From Sipunculus nudus (lineage: Eukaryota > Annelida > Sipuncula > Golfingiida > Sipunculidae): DNA of 64,000 nucleotides. The stretch is from the NCBI GenBank assembly GCA_026874595.1, contig CM049314.1, forward strand, positions 54,731,812-54,795,811. The letters are read 5' to 3'. How positions within the stretch are numbered: position 1 is the stretch's first letter; each line of letters begins with the position of its first letter. The notes beneath the pieces are model-generated. The model had not been told where the DNA came from. It did not search any database and was given only the letters and a program-made list of their open reading frames with translations. Below, in pieces: positions 33,765-45,913 of the stretch. A program made the translations under genes and the position numbers.

Positions 33765-35435
33765 TATGCCCCCGCCACAAAATGGCCGGGGCATATAGTT
33801 TTACCCATGTCCGTCATTCCGTCCTTCCGTCCTTCCGAAATCAAACAGCTGTACGGACTTTTTTTCGCAATGTCTGCAGATATTGGCCTGATTTTTTGGT
33901 GTGGGGGCAGATAATGCCCAGTTACAGGTCGATTTCGCGTTTCGTCCAGGTTGACCTATTTTGACAGTTTTATGGCTCCTAAACATAGAAAATTTCATGA
34001 AAAATACAAATTTTTATGACAAATACACATGTACGGACTTTTTTTTCGCAATACCTGCAGATACTGGCCTGATTTTTGGTGTGTTGGCAGATAATGACCA
34101 GTTACAGATCGAGTTTGCGTTTCGTCCAGGTTGACCTACTTTTGACCGTTTTACGGCTCCTGAACATAGAAAATTTCATGTAAAAATAAAAATTTTCATG
34201 AAATTGCACGTGTATTGACTTTTTTTCGCAGTGCCTGCAGATACTGGCCTGATTTTTGGTGTGTGGTAATGACCAGTTACAGATCGAGTTTGCGTTTCGT
34301 CCAGGTTGACCTACTTTTGATTGTTTGACAGCACCCTAACATAGAAAATTTTATAAAAAATATAAATTTTCATGACAAATGTACATGTAAAGCCTTTTTA
34401 AGCCTTCAGCTCATAGGCTGATTGGCTATTGTCGTCACCCAAGCTGTCCGTCCATCCGTCTGTCCGGCGTCCGTCCGTCGGGCGTCCGTTAACTTTACCT
34501 TGTGAGCGAGATATCTCTAAAAGGATTCCCCACTGGAATTTTATTTCATCAGTGAAGATGTATATTGATAAAATCTCGGTCAGGTTAAAAGATGGGTGAC
34601 CGTGACCCATTTTTCTACATTTTAGAGCTGATTATAGAAAAACACTCAGAAGTTTATATCTCAGGGACCATTTTGTGGATTTTCATAAAACTTACTATGA
34701 TCATTGGGACTGATGGTCTGTACCTGCTGCACAAGTTTGGTTGTGCCACCTACAATGTCGGATTTTTATGAATTTTTATCGAATTTTTCACCTTTGGCCT
34801 TGTGAGTAAAAAACTTTTTAAAGGATTCGCCGTAGGAATTTTCATTTCTTCGGTGAAGATGTATATCAACACAATCTTTGTCAAGTTCAAAAATGGGTGA
34901 CCTTGACCTACTTTCAAGGTCATAGGGTTTAGAATAGAAAACAACTAAGGAGCCTATTTCTCAGGAAGCATTTGATGGATTGTTATGAATCATGGTACAT
35001 ACTACTCCAATTTAAATTTATAACTGATTATCATCTTTTGATAATATTCTTGTTTCGCAGTGCAATGCTTACAGATACTGGCCTATTATTTTGGTCTGTT
35101 GGCGCAAAATGACCACTTACAAATCAAGTTCGCATTTCGTCCGAACTGACCTATTTTTTACCATATGACACATCCTGAACATTGAAAATTTCATGAAAAA
35201 ATAGAATTTTTTATAAAAAATGCACATGTATGGACTTTTTTCTCATTACCTGCATATACTGGCCTTATTTATGGTGTGTTGCTTGATAATGACCCGTTAC
35301 AGATCGAGTTTGCATTTTGTCCTCATTTATCTACTTTTGACCATATGAAAGTTCCTGAACTTTAAAAATTTTAAAAAATTTAACAAATATTTCTAATTTG
35401 CTCGGGGGCATCCGTGTCGTTCCGACACATCTAGT
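33765..35435 (+). mobile_element. non-autonomous Helitron-like element with ~180-bp tandem core (pearl-like)
   Basis: The left end carries a hairpin of TATGCCCCCGCCA and TGGCCGGGGCATA (33766-33795). The interior has tandem units of about 180 bp starting TGTACGGACTTTTTTTCGCA near 33851, 34030 and 34210, with more diverged ones near 35050 and 35228. The right end is GGGGGCATCC, then the hairpin GTGTCG-TTC-CGACAC (35414-35428), AT, CTAG (35431-35434) and a T outside. Terminal hairpin plus CTAG|T is the Helitron 3' signature. Short unique ends around a tandem core match the bivalve pearl/CvA-type elements and their ~160-bp core satellites described in oysters and clams. A second repeat family interrupts the core at about 34396-35040. 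No Rep/helicase gene is present. The exact 5' base is uncertain. Confidence 0.75.
34396..35040. repeat. second dispersed repeat nested in the Helitron-like core
   Basis: It begins AGCCTTCAGCTCATAGGCTG and continues with a GTCCGTCCATCCGTC pyrimidine-rich run. Two diverged copies of a ~310-bp unit follow, marked by CCTTGTGAG, AAAAGGATTC and GGTGAAGATGTATAT near 34500-34570 and 34800-34865. It separates the third core unit from the later ones. Confidence 0.6.
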
Positions 35436-37295
35436 GTTATAACTTGCGACTGTCACGCTACAATCGCATGCCATGTATATCTAATTCTCAGTTTTGTCTC
35501 CAATCAGTCACAATTAGATTAGTAGTTCGCCAACCCAAAAACACATACCCCCCCCCCCCCCCCCAAAAAAAAAAAAAAAAGAAAAGGTCCCCACGGGAAA
35601 TGTGTATTAATTCTAGGGAATAATCCATAAAACAATAAATTCAGTAGAAACAAATAAATAGTATAATAGCTACGTTTCCTTGCAATTTACATGATCAACA
35701 GTATTCTTGCCATTATTCTGTGTGATGAAATAATATTCATTGTATCTATACATGCAACGAACGCTTTATTTAAAGGAATGTGACATGCTTATACATGAAA
35801 TTGAAGACTTCAACATAAGATATCTAAAAGTCTCTTGCTGATGTGTAGATGTGCGGTTGTCAGTCATATTCCTACTCATTGCAATAGATGCCTATCTGTG
35901 ACCCTCATGTATTGGTGTTTTATAAACACATAAACATACATATATTTAGGTGTATATCTGGATAAATATGCATATTTACTAATCACAGCTAGTTGTCTGA
36001 ATGTAGCGTAAAGGTGTTTCATGAATATATATAAGACGCTCTACTGCTATGTATTAATCACTCTGGTCAAGGAACGGCATTCAAACCATCTCCGTGATGG
36101 AGGGTTCAGAGAATATGAACTTGTAAACAGAATATGGAATCAAGGATAACATTGCAGAAACACATGGTATCGATAGAGAAACATGTATTTAAGATGAACA
36201 TACAGGGTCAGTGTAAAGCAATCTCTGCAACCGGATTTCTTTATTGCATTTGTAATAACAAATGAGCTATCTTTGGCTGAAGTTTATTATTTTGAAAATG
36301 ACCCCATGCAAAGTATTTGATTCAAGTTCCAATATTTCCATGATTGCAGTTTGCTATTAACAACAAACGAGATAGCGCGACCAGTCTATATAAGGTGTTT
36401 ATCTATACAGGGTCTATATCTTTTATTCATTTAAAAGCATATTAAGGTCTCAAATGTAAGAATTGTTGTGAAACCTCCTTATTTTCAGGAACTTGAACTG
36501 GATTTTGTACAGCTATGCTTTCTGCATCAATTGCTGGTTAAAATGAAAACTCCCATTCACATTTTAGGATGGTAAATAAGTATATGGCTGCAATCTTTTT
36601 ATTAATTCCATTATTACCATTTGGCCAAATTATTTTAACTAAGGTCGAATTAATAAAACAAGCTGGCGCCACGTGCTTCACGAAATGAATAAAGATGTTC
36701 AGGATTGATTAATTAGTGTAAGTGTGACTGAATTAGTTTCAATTATATGATGAGGTAATTTAGTTATTATTCTGCCGAGTAAATAATTCACTTTAGGTTT
36801 ATTATTTCAACTTTACCATCCAAAGCTAAATACTTGTTTAGTATTTGTTGAGAATCAGTGAGCACGAAAAATAATGTCTCAAATTCTGTTTTGCTCAATA
36901 TCTCGTTGAATATTTTTCACACCAAATTAATTTGGGATATCTTAGAAGTTTTTACCACGACCTAAGTTGAAGTGAATACGGAGGCGTTAAGTCGATTGGT
37001 CTGTGATTTGTAGCTCTGTTTAATAAGCTAAACAGAATAAATAATTAAAATACTCTACTCAAAGCGCTATTTGCCAAAAATAAAAATATTATCCAGATGG
37101 CCATGGTGATGTATCCAACAATCAAGAATAGTGTTCAGAAGTCATATGAAGAGAATGAATTTTCTGACAGAATTAGGCTGCATTTAAAATTTCTGTTTTC
37201 AGAAGATCTCTCACACTTCTTAGCTACTCCTCATGCAAATGAAATAATTTAAGAATATGATTCTACTCGTGACTGGTAAAATATTGAAATAACTT
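35436..37295. other. no gene recognised; 3' side of transporter copy B
   Basis: Contains a C17-A16 junction at 35548-35580. Otherwise it is AT-rich, with no exon on either strand that I can support. Part of it nearest 37300 should be the 3' untranslated region of the minus-strand transporter. Confidence 0.4.
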
Positions 37296-37299
37296 GTAG

Positions 37300-40200
37300 C
37301 TATAACTGTGATATGGTTTTGTTCTCAATCTCTTTATTAGCTTCTATGTGTGTCTTCCTGTCCCTGTGTGTCTTCAGAACAGGAATGGGACAAAGAGACA
37401 AGGCAGCAATCATCAAACAAGCACCTGAAATTAGAATGGTAAAGTACATTGTAAATAATATATCTTTGGAAGTATATATCTAATATATATAGTTGGAAAA
37501 TGTCTGATTTAGGTAAATGCATCATACAATTCTGATAGACTGCCTTGTATTGGCACTGTGCATGAGCGCAATTGCTATTGGATACATTGCCATAAAGTAC
37601 GCTCACAGTGTTAAAAATGACAGTATACTTACCCGCAGCATAAAAACTGTAGTCATAAACGCCAGTCAGGTCTGCCAAAGCTCCTGTAATGCAGTTGATA
37701 TTCAGAGGAGAATGCAATTTCATGGACGTTTCGATTTTTGTGATACACTTATTAATATTTTAAGTATGTTTAAAATTGTTTATTCTTTTTCAGGTATGAA
37801 CTCTTGTATCTGGTAAGCGTTTCACTCGGGAGAATGTTTCTTGAAGTTATTTTCTTTATCAAAATGAACCAAGCTGGAACCATAACCCCTTTTAGGACAG
37901 TTTTACAGTGGTGTATGGTCCTAATCAAACACCGGTAAGAACAGCTTACGTGTAGAAAAATTATATAAAGAACCATTCATACGGATACTTGATGGAATCT
38001 GACCTTAAGTAGAATAATATTAAGAATCCGTACAGTCATACAAATGTTCCAAGTGGAATGTTCCACGAAAACACCACACAGGTTTCAATCTTGATAATTT
38101 GCTTCTACGATAATAAGAGCAGAGTTTATCATGCTTCTGGCATGATCTTATTGTTTATCGTCAGAGGTTATTACTGTAGCACATTTTACGTAACAATTGC
38201 ATTTTGTCAATCTTTAGTATGTTTTAAGAGAGAACGTTATGGATGAAGGACAAAATAGAGCCGTCACTTACCTACAGCGGGTGGCATGGTGACACTACCG
38301 ATACCATAACAGAACATGTTTATCCCGTACACAGTATTGAGGTAGCGTAGTCCCATGTACTCCACGATAAGTAAAGTATAGAAAGATACATAGGCCATTG
38401 CAAAGAGCCCAAATATAATAGAAAAGACTACATTGCCTATGTGAGAGCCTATAAAAAGAGGTAAAGATAATGTTGCTACCCCAGCAAGAAGTAAACATAA
38501 AAATAGCGTATAAAGATGGCGGACTGATAAACGTTCGAATATGAGAGGTATGGCAAATCGTCCTATCACTGTAGCTATGCCTATGGAAATAACTAAATGC
38601 CCAGCTTCCGACACTGTCCCTCCCTTAACAACAGTGTAGTTTGGTAAATGTAAATGCACAGCTGAATTGCCGGCTCCAATACAGAAAATTGTCAAGTTAA
38701 GGCAGTAAAATTTTCCCATCTTCATGACGTCACAAAGTTCAGAAATGTATTCTCCACCACTGGCTGTCGATGTGGTGTCCGTTAATGTCTTTGACTTCAT
38801 GGGACGTAGCAATGTCCCGGCTACACAGATATTCAGGGACAGCCCGCCAATAACTAACACAGCTCCTCGCCAACCGTAGTATCCGACCAGAAACTCAAAT
38901 AGCATGGGGAACACCGCCACTCCTAAACCAACGGAGGCGTTAGACAATCCAACAGAAAATGTTCTCTTCTTCTCAAAGTAATGTCCAACCACCACGTATA
39001 TAGGAGTGTATAATATGCCCTCACCGAGACCTAAACAATCAAGTACCAAAAGCACTATCAAAATTGATCAATGATATAAAGGAATTTCAGGAATCGTGCA
39101 GAGAAAGAACTCAATTTGTTTTAAAAGCATCTTTCTATATCAAATAAGTTTATATATTGAATCTTTATATACACCTTTTTCATTTTAGTTATTCCGGAAC
39201 ACAATTAATTGGGTTTATCAAACAATCTTCCAATGATTATTAACTTATTTTGGTATAATTATTTCATTAATACCATACATATACGAACAAATCAAAGTTT
39301 ATGTGTTTGATTTATACAGGATTCACAAAAGAGATGGCCAGATGAACAAGGAAAGAATTCACATTGCACATTACAAATAGGTTTATTTTATCAGGATATA
39401 TTTATACGGCGCAAATGTTCTCATACAAGAGACCCAGAAACCATTGTTGTCTACGTTAATATCCTAAACTATGACGGGAGATTCCCCATGGATGTAATCA
39501 AAAAGCGCATTTAGGAGACAGTGAAGAAAGTATAAATTATAACTCTTTCCTGAATTTGGTTTTCATATCATATGTGACCTTTGGCCCTCGCTGATATCTG
39601 GACCTAATGGTGCATTTATTGTAAAGTTTTAGGGAATAATTAGCAAAATTCAAAGATGCGTTTGCGTAAAACGTCATGGTGTCCTGTATTATAATATCCT
39701 TATATATCTCTGTTTAATCTTACCGCAGATAATACCGAGTCCGGCCACCACGTGCCAAATGTTTGCACTAAATGACGTAATCATGAATCCTGTGAAGAAT
39801 AAAGCGCCCCCTAGGATGGTAGACGCTCTCCATCCTATCTTACTCATGATGAAGCTTGATACTGGTCCTGTAAGGTTAAATATTAGCTTACGACATAAAA
39901 CTGTAAGATGACGTGCTAAACATCGAAGAACTTCACTACTTAACAATTAGAATCGATTGATTTCGGGCAATCAGAGTGGGAATTTCAAATACTGCGAAAT
40001 ACAGAAGGAGGTGTCATATAAAAAGAGTTCTCTCTGAAGAAACCTCTTCAGAAGAAGTTTTATTGTGAAACTTTTAAGAAATATATTATTTAGAGAATCT
40101 CACTAATAAAATAGAGTTAAATAACAAGAGTACAAAGAGACCGAAAGTATTCAATAACCTGATTTATGTCGTAATTGGAAAACTATTTAAAAATATATAG

Positions 40201-41344
40201 CGGAATTCCTTTTTTAATAAAATGTGTATCGGGCTTAATGACCTGAAATAGCTATCATTGCTTTAAATTGTCAGTCTTTCGAAGAGATAAAAAAACAGCA
40301 TAGTTCATCTTATAACCGCCCGAGGGTGTTCCTGCCTGCCTAGTTGTTGTTTATGGAGAAATCAGCCAATTCTTCCTTTGAGAAGGCTGATGTGGCCATT
40401 TGATGATTCTACCAGTAAACTAAGGTTGGGTTGGGTGAGTTGTTTGGGAGAGGCTGGATGCCTGAATTTACTAAAACGTTTGATCCTCAACAGAACGGCG
40501 TCTGTCTAATAATGAAGTATGAGTCAGCAATTCGAGACCTACGAAGAGATAATTTACTTGGATTTCCTTATACGTTAGCTGTGGTTTTAACCTTTTTTAT
40601 GACAAAGTAATCACATTTTTACTTTCTCAATACGCTTTTACTCCTTCCAGGACCACGTGCACGTATGTAAAGACCCCTGAACCTGGATTCTGTAAAGGCC
40701 TCTTTCTAATGCCAATCTCCGCCCTACACAGAAGCAAAAAGCGTTCTTAGTACGGCTTATTCCGACCACTGGTTCATCCAAAGGGTTGCATTGGGAGCCA
40801 AATCGCCTTTGGTGGTAAATAAACATGTCACCAAACATTGGCCAAAGCGCAAGAAACCATCGGCAGCCTTTTTAATGTGCTGTCTCCAATGGCGAAGCAT
40901 TTGAAAGTTTTCGCATTATAAGTACGCTAAATACGCAGAAAGTCGATAAACGTTAACGCGGCACCTGCAGACATTATCACATGTTAGTCATGTGCTAACT
41001 ATATTTGTTAAAATTCTGTGAAGAAAGCATAGAGATATGTGTTAACATAATAGGCCAAACGGGCGGATTGAGGGACGGGCGCGGGCCATTTTACTAGCCC
41101 TCCCTTATAACCGCGGACGACTAATAATAATATTATGTTGATAATTCTCACCCAGTAACGCTATGAGACTTCCCATCAGCCCCCCGGGCAGAGAACTCAA
41201 AGCCAGGCTGACGTCATAGGTGTCCTTAAGTGCTAGGGCTAAAATCCCGGCTCCGTACAGGGGGCCAGAGATCAAGAACTGGCAGAAACAGGTACTCGCC
41301 AGGACCACCCAGGCCCAGCCTCGATCTCGTTCCGTGATGGCCAT
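37300..41344 (-). CDS. SLC16-like (monocarboxylate transporter family) MFS protein, copy B, 5 coding exons
   Basis: The coding exons on minus are 41344-41152, 39867-39724, 39030-38272, 37683-37633 and 37424-37300 (193+144+759+51+125 = 1272 nt, 423 aa). Every intron is GT-AG in phase 1. Exons 1-4 equal those of copy A in length. The N-terminal Arg-Asp-Arg-Gly-Trp-Ala-Trp signature, the Gly-His-Tyr-Phe-Glu-Lys-Lys loop and the pattern of hydrophobic helices are kept, so it should be a 12-helix membrane carrier of small organic anions or related solutes. The C-terminal tail differs from copy A (basic Lys-Thr-His-Arg-Asp-Arg-Lys rather than acidic), and such tails often set trafficking in the family. 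Intron 1 is 1.28 kb against 119 bp in copy A. A 3' splice site (TTTCAG) just before the start implies an upstream untranslated exon. No disabling change was seen. Confidence 0.92.
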
Positions 41345-41889
41345 TGAAAACCTGCTGAAATGTAAAATGTAAGAACTCACACAATAGCTGTGGACCAATA
41401 GTTTATTGTGTTAATTATAAATTGCCTTCTTCTTTTGAAAATATATTGACGGCTGTTGCACATGAACTGTTTTACATATATAACTATTCGAACCAGCTAT
41501 GATAATTTGCCAGGTTCTCCGCGTTAGATCGCGTCTGCTCTTAGGCCGCTTAACCGAGAAAATTATAAATTACTGAAATGTCGTCTTTTAGAACTTGGGT
41601 CTGTCACAGGTTAAAGATTTGCAAATGACTAATACATGACGTCATATTTTTTTACGCATGAGTGTAGAATTCGGAACCGTAATCTATGCAATTTACGAAA
41701 CCATATAACATAACAGAGTTGGAACATGTAATAATTAAGTAAATAAAGGAATAAACACAAAGTCTGCAGTATTGAATGTTTACTTTCTGGTATAGATATA
41801 TATAAGACACTTGTTATACTGATATTTTGACATGGTTGTATCACACTTCAAGGTGTACAGCTAACAATTTGCATATTTCAACATGTATG

Positions 41890-41891
<2 letters not shown>

Positions 41892-41939
<48 letters not shown>
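41892..41939. repeat. (TA)n microsatellite
   Basis: About 24 TA units upstream of the transposase gene, possibly near the left limit of that element. Confidence 0.95.
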
Positions 41940-41942
<3 letters not shown>

Positions 41943-42105
41943 GTATTTATGTATAAATATATTTATTTATTTGACACAACCAGAATAAAACAAAATAATA
42001 CAGAACTGTTGTTCACAAATATATTTACACTAATTCTTAACAGTGAGCAAAACTATAAACCCACAGCAGATAACATATTACATAGAACATATCAAATAAG
42101 CAGGT

Positions 42106-43368
42106 ATGCATTTTCTGTTTAACAATGACATCACATGGTTTCCCACATTTGTCTTGGCCTCAAACAACAATATAAATACAGTAACAATATGTTTTGTAGG
42201 GGAAAGTCCACAAAGAAGATTGCTGAAACCTGACGCAGTGCCAAGTGTCTTTTTTTGGACTAAAGAATGCACGCCAGAGACTGAGAGGAGGGCTGAGCGA
42301 GCCAGCAAAAGGCTGAAACGTTTGGATGATCAGCCGATTGAAGCTCCTGAAGTAGGGAATGAAGTTGTGGTGACAACAGAAGAGGAGTCCCCACAGCACA
42401 CGGAACACAACCCCACTTGTGAGACCGAGAGGATACCTGTGACAGCTGGCACACAGACCCCTCACAATCCACCTTACAACATTGAGAACTACACTCACAA
42501 TGATGATGCTGTGCACCACCTGACTGGACTTGAAACATATGCTAGATTCATGTTTGTACTGAACACTCTGGGCCCAGCAGCTTATGACTTAAACTACAGG
42601 TGGAGGAACTGTCAGTTGCTTTCTGTGCCCAACCAGTTTTTTTTAACGTTGATAAAACTAAGGCAATATGGTTCAAACAAAGACCTTGCTTTGATGTTTG
42701 ACGTATCTGAATTTTCAGTCTCAAACATTTTCATCACATGGATTAATTTCATGTATGACCAATGGCAAGAATTAGATATTTGGCCTACTAGGGACCAAGT
42801 TTCTTACTTTATGCCATCTGACTTTGCCAGGAAATTCGCCACCACCAGGATCATTCTGGATGGCATGGAGTGTCCAATTAAAAAACCCAAATGTCCACTT
42901 TCACAGCAGGCTACATACTCTACATATAAAAACAGAAATACTGCCAAGGTTGTTGTTGGCATGAGTCCTGGGGGCCTGATTACCCACATTCCTCCAGCCT
43001 TTGGTGGCTCAACCAGCGATCGGCAGTTTGTCGAACGGAGTAACCTAATGACAACATGTAACAGAGGTGACAGCATCATGGTTGACAAAGGGATGAATGT
43101 ACAAGATTTGTTTGCACCTTATGATATTACGGTTAATATTCCAACTTTTTTAAAAAAAGGTAATCAGTTTCAGTCCAAAGCTCTGTCAAGGGACCGAAAG
43201 GTTGCTAGCAAACGGGTCCATATAGAGAGGATCATAGGCCTGGTCAAAACATACAAGATTTTGTCTAGGCCTATGAGTCCCACGGACTGTTCTCTAGCAA
43301 CTGAAATTATTTTCATATGTTGTATGCTCTGTAATTTTCGGACATGTATTGTGCCTACAGATGCTTGA
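42106..43368 (+). CDS. DDE transposase with partial THAP domain (ISL2EU/IS4EU-like, DDE_Tnp_4)
   Basis: This is the catalytic half of an animal DNA transposase. A long open frame ends at 43368. The segment Arg-Leu-Leu-Lys-Pro-Asp-Ala-Val-Pro-Ser-Val-Phe (about residues 38-49) is the C-terminal signature of a THAP DNA-binding domain. A helix-turn-helix follows (near 190-225, Lys-Asp-Leu-Ala-Leu-Met-Phe-Asp-Val-Ser). Then comes the DDE core with Asp252 (Leu-Asp-Gly), Asp327 (Val-Asp-Lys-Gly) and Glu374 (His-Ile-Glu-Arg-Ile-Ile-Gly). A 3' splice site (TTTTGTAG) at 42199 suggests that the true exon begins at 42200 and that the zinc-coordinating part of THAP lay on an upstream exon. I cannot find that exon, so the gene is likely 5' incomplete although the catalytic core is whole. 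It converges on the SAP-SWIM-YqaJ gene with only 28 bp between the stops. Confidence 0.88.
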   Translation: MHFLFNNDITWFPTFVLASNNNINTVTICFVGESPQRRLLKPDAVPSVFFWTKECTPETERRAERASKRLKRLDDQPIEAPEVGNEVVVTTEEESPQHTEHNPTCETERIPVTAGTQTPHNPPYNIENYTHNDDAVHHLTGLETYARFMFVLNTLGPAAYDLNYRWRNCQLLSVPNQFFLTLIKLRQYGSNKDLALMFDVSEFSVSNIFITWINFMYDQWQELDIWPTRDQVSYFMPSDFARKFATTRIILDGMECPIKKPKCPLSQQATYSTYKNRNTAKVVVGMSPGGLITHIPPAFGGSTSDRQFVERSNLMTTCNRGDSIMVDKGMNVQDLFAPYDITVNIPTFLKKGNQFQSKALSRDRKVASKRVHIERIIGLVKTYKILSRPMSPTDCSLATEIIFICCMLCNFRTCIVPTDA

Positions 43369-43396
43369 TACCTCTCTTCCTTAGTATCAGAACCCT

Positions 43397-45913
43397 TTAA
43401 ACCTTCTTTGGCAGCCCTATTGAAACAGGAGAGACTGCTTTATGTTTTTTGTCAAAGTCATATTTATAATAATTTCGATAAAGATATTTGTTAAATATTG
43501 CAGGCCGGAAATGGTTGCAGAAAAAGGTGGATAATTTCTCTAACATTCTGTCAATAAATGGCTGGTCCCTATTAATTTTGATAATTTGGATTTCCTTTTT
43601 TGTATAAACAACAAAATCGCAATGTTCCCTTCCTGCACAGTAAAGCTGTCCCTGAACTTGGAAGTAATAGTCATGTGATTGGTCAAGACTCAGGGACCCA
43701 TTGCTACAGGTAAGGTAAGGCACACTGACATGTGTGATATCTTTGTCTCTGGCAGTATAGGGACACTTCACCTCCAGCAGTGTACTCTCACTGACTATGC
43801 CATCAGGTGAACTAGCCAGATATGGATGTTCAGGCTGGACAAATATCCCACACCTTTCAACAACATTACCTGTCATAGTCTCATACATTTCACCGCCTCG
43901 CTCTCATATGTCTGCCCGTACTTAATGGCTGGGCATTTTAATTTTGTGGGCAAAGTGGAACCCCTAGCCAGAACATCCATGTCGGTTTTGCTTGTCGCCT
44001 TGCAGATTCTACCAAAATTAGATGAATGAACCCTGTTCAGTCTCTCCTGTTTCCACAGCTGATTACTGCCTTGACCCCTTGTAGAATGTTCCAGTTCATC
44101 ACATTCACTTTGGCTAATACTGGAAACTTTCAGATGCTTTAATAGCCTCTCAGGACCTGTTTCCTTGCAATAATCATGATCATGGTATAAGGCAAAGGGA
44201 TTCGCTGGATCAACAGTCTGAATGAAGGACATTTTTGTTTCTTTTGCCGAAAAGCTAACAGCCAAATTTCTAACATAATCTATGCAACCTTTGTTTTTTA
44301 CATACTGTGGTTTCCTTGTATTGAATCGAGTTTCACTTCTGTCACAAACACTTTGATCTGAATTTTCACCCACAGAGTTTGACAATTTGCCAAAAGACAA
44401 GCCCCCCATTTTGACTGGTGAACCAGTGAATTTCTTTGCCTTATGAAAGGTTTGGAGTTTTTGCGTACAGGTTTGTTCAGTTCTGAGTTCACCTTTCACG
44501 AAGAACTTTACTAAACTGAAAAGTAGACACAGTATATGCTTGCAGCTTGCATGTGGACCCATGCCGGCAGCACATTCACACTGAGACTGCCTGACATTTC
44601 CACATTTATCCACACTCAGGTCAACATTATATGTTACAGTTTTTTTCATTTCTGCCTTACAGTTGCCCCTTATGTAGGTAGTTTCATCAACTTGACACCA
44701 ACGGACATATCGCAGGAAGCTTGATTCCCAGAGCTTGTCTTTTTTCCCAAGTTCCTTATCAAACGGCATAAGGTACTGGTTAGCAGCAGCCTCAGTCACT
44801 CTTGGTATCTGAAATTATAAATCAAAACATCCATTTTCATGATTTGTACTATTAAAAGTGTTTGTATATATTGTATAATATATTGTATTCTTGTCAAAAT
44901 AACATAGAACTTTGTATATGCATAGGTCATATTTCCTTGTAAATTTAATGTTAATATTTAAAGTATCATCTTATAATAGTACTATAATATTTTTTACCCT
45001 TTTTTTTGCTGAATCAGCTCAGGAATAAGAAAAGAATGAATATGCCAAATGGAACAGACAGTGTAGTCCCACTAGGAAATATTTGTCATGATTATCTTCA
45101 CTCCATGCATTTGTTTTCATGGATTATTTCATGATTATTTCTAACATGTTTTACAGTTATGGTTAAAAATAAAAATGGTTGAGGTTTTCTTGTTGTTCCA
45201 CAGAATGTTTGTGTTTGCTTCATGTCAGAGTTTTAAAAAGTCTCTCTTTGGATGGGCCATGGTAAAAAAAAAGTAAACCCATCACAGCTCCTGTGTTCAT
45301 ATCCTTGTATTCATCATAAGGAGGCAGGTTCATCTTGAATGTGGGTGAACTGTCGTCCAGTTGGGCACCGAAGTTCTTGTTCCTGTCATAGGACAGCAAT
45401 CTGTGGAGAAAATTCACTCGTCTTGCAAAGTATAAAGTAATGGAAAATTGACATGATGAATTATATAAAATAAAATCCCATCTGATAACCCGTCTGTTAA
45501 TTTTTAACATCAATATTCCTTTAACTGTCACCATGAGATGGCGAGAGGACCGTGTTGACTGACCTCTGGCTCTGCATTGTCGGTAAAAAACGGACTTGGG
45601 ATGGACTCAAAACTGTCACTTGTGAGCGAATCTGAACCATCTACATCGTGGATATCATAATGCCATTTATAGAAAGTATAATAATTAATTTACAAACTCA
45701 AAAGAGGTTATTTCTTTCAAGAAATGGGGGGAGCCTCGCTCATTGTTCAACTGTTTACATCAACATTGTTTGCCGCTTGGCGATCGAAACACCTATTATC
45801 GCTCATATTTACCTTTCAATGCAGTCAGCTTTCCGCCCTGAAACTTTAGCTCCTCTGCGCTTCAGTTCCTTCCTGATCATGTCAAGGGTCCAGTCTTCAT
45901 AGTTGGCCTCCAT
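43397..45913 (-). pseudogene. SAP-SWIM-YqaJ nuclease gene of the same DNA transposon, frameshifted
   Basis: Reading minus, exon 1 (45913-45813) encodes a SAP domain (Asp-Trp-Thr-Leu-Asp-Met-Ile-Arg-Lys-Glu-Leu-Lys). It ends at AG|GTAAAT. Exon 2 begins at 45400 after TCCACAG, joins in frame and runs to about 45286. Exon 3 begins at 44808 after TTTCAG. It holds a SWIM zinc finger (Cys-Glu-Cys ... Cys-Lys-His, near 44590-44545). After a frameshift close to 43885 it continues into a YqaJ-like viral-recombinase nuclease domain. That domain has Ser-Ser-Pro-Asp-Gly, Leu-Glu-Val-Lys-Cys-Pro-Tyr and Tyr-Phe-Gln-Val-Gln-Gly-Gln, which carry the Asp, Glu-x-Lys and Gln residues of this fold. SWIM plus YqaJ paired with a THAP/DDE transposase is the known gene set of ISL2EU-type elements. 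The exon 2 donor (GCT|GTGATG) is weak. The shift makes a full product unlikely. Confidence 0.8.

Noticed and set aside
40638-40838. 66-codon minus-strand frame inside intron 1 of transporter copy B
   Set aside because: No motif and no counterpart in copy A.
42260-42538. Minus-strand frames opposite the transposase
   Set aside because: Shadow frames of the plus-strand transposase, with no own motif.
45560-45655. Extra exon of the SAP-SWIM-YqaJ gene rich in Ser/Asp
   Set aside because: The frame is open, but its acceptor phase does not match exon 1, while exon 1 joins perfectly to 45400.
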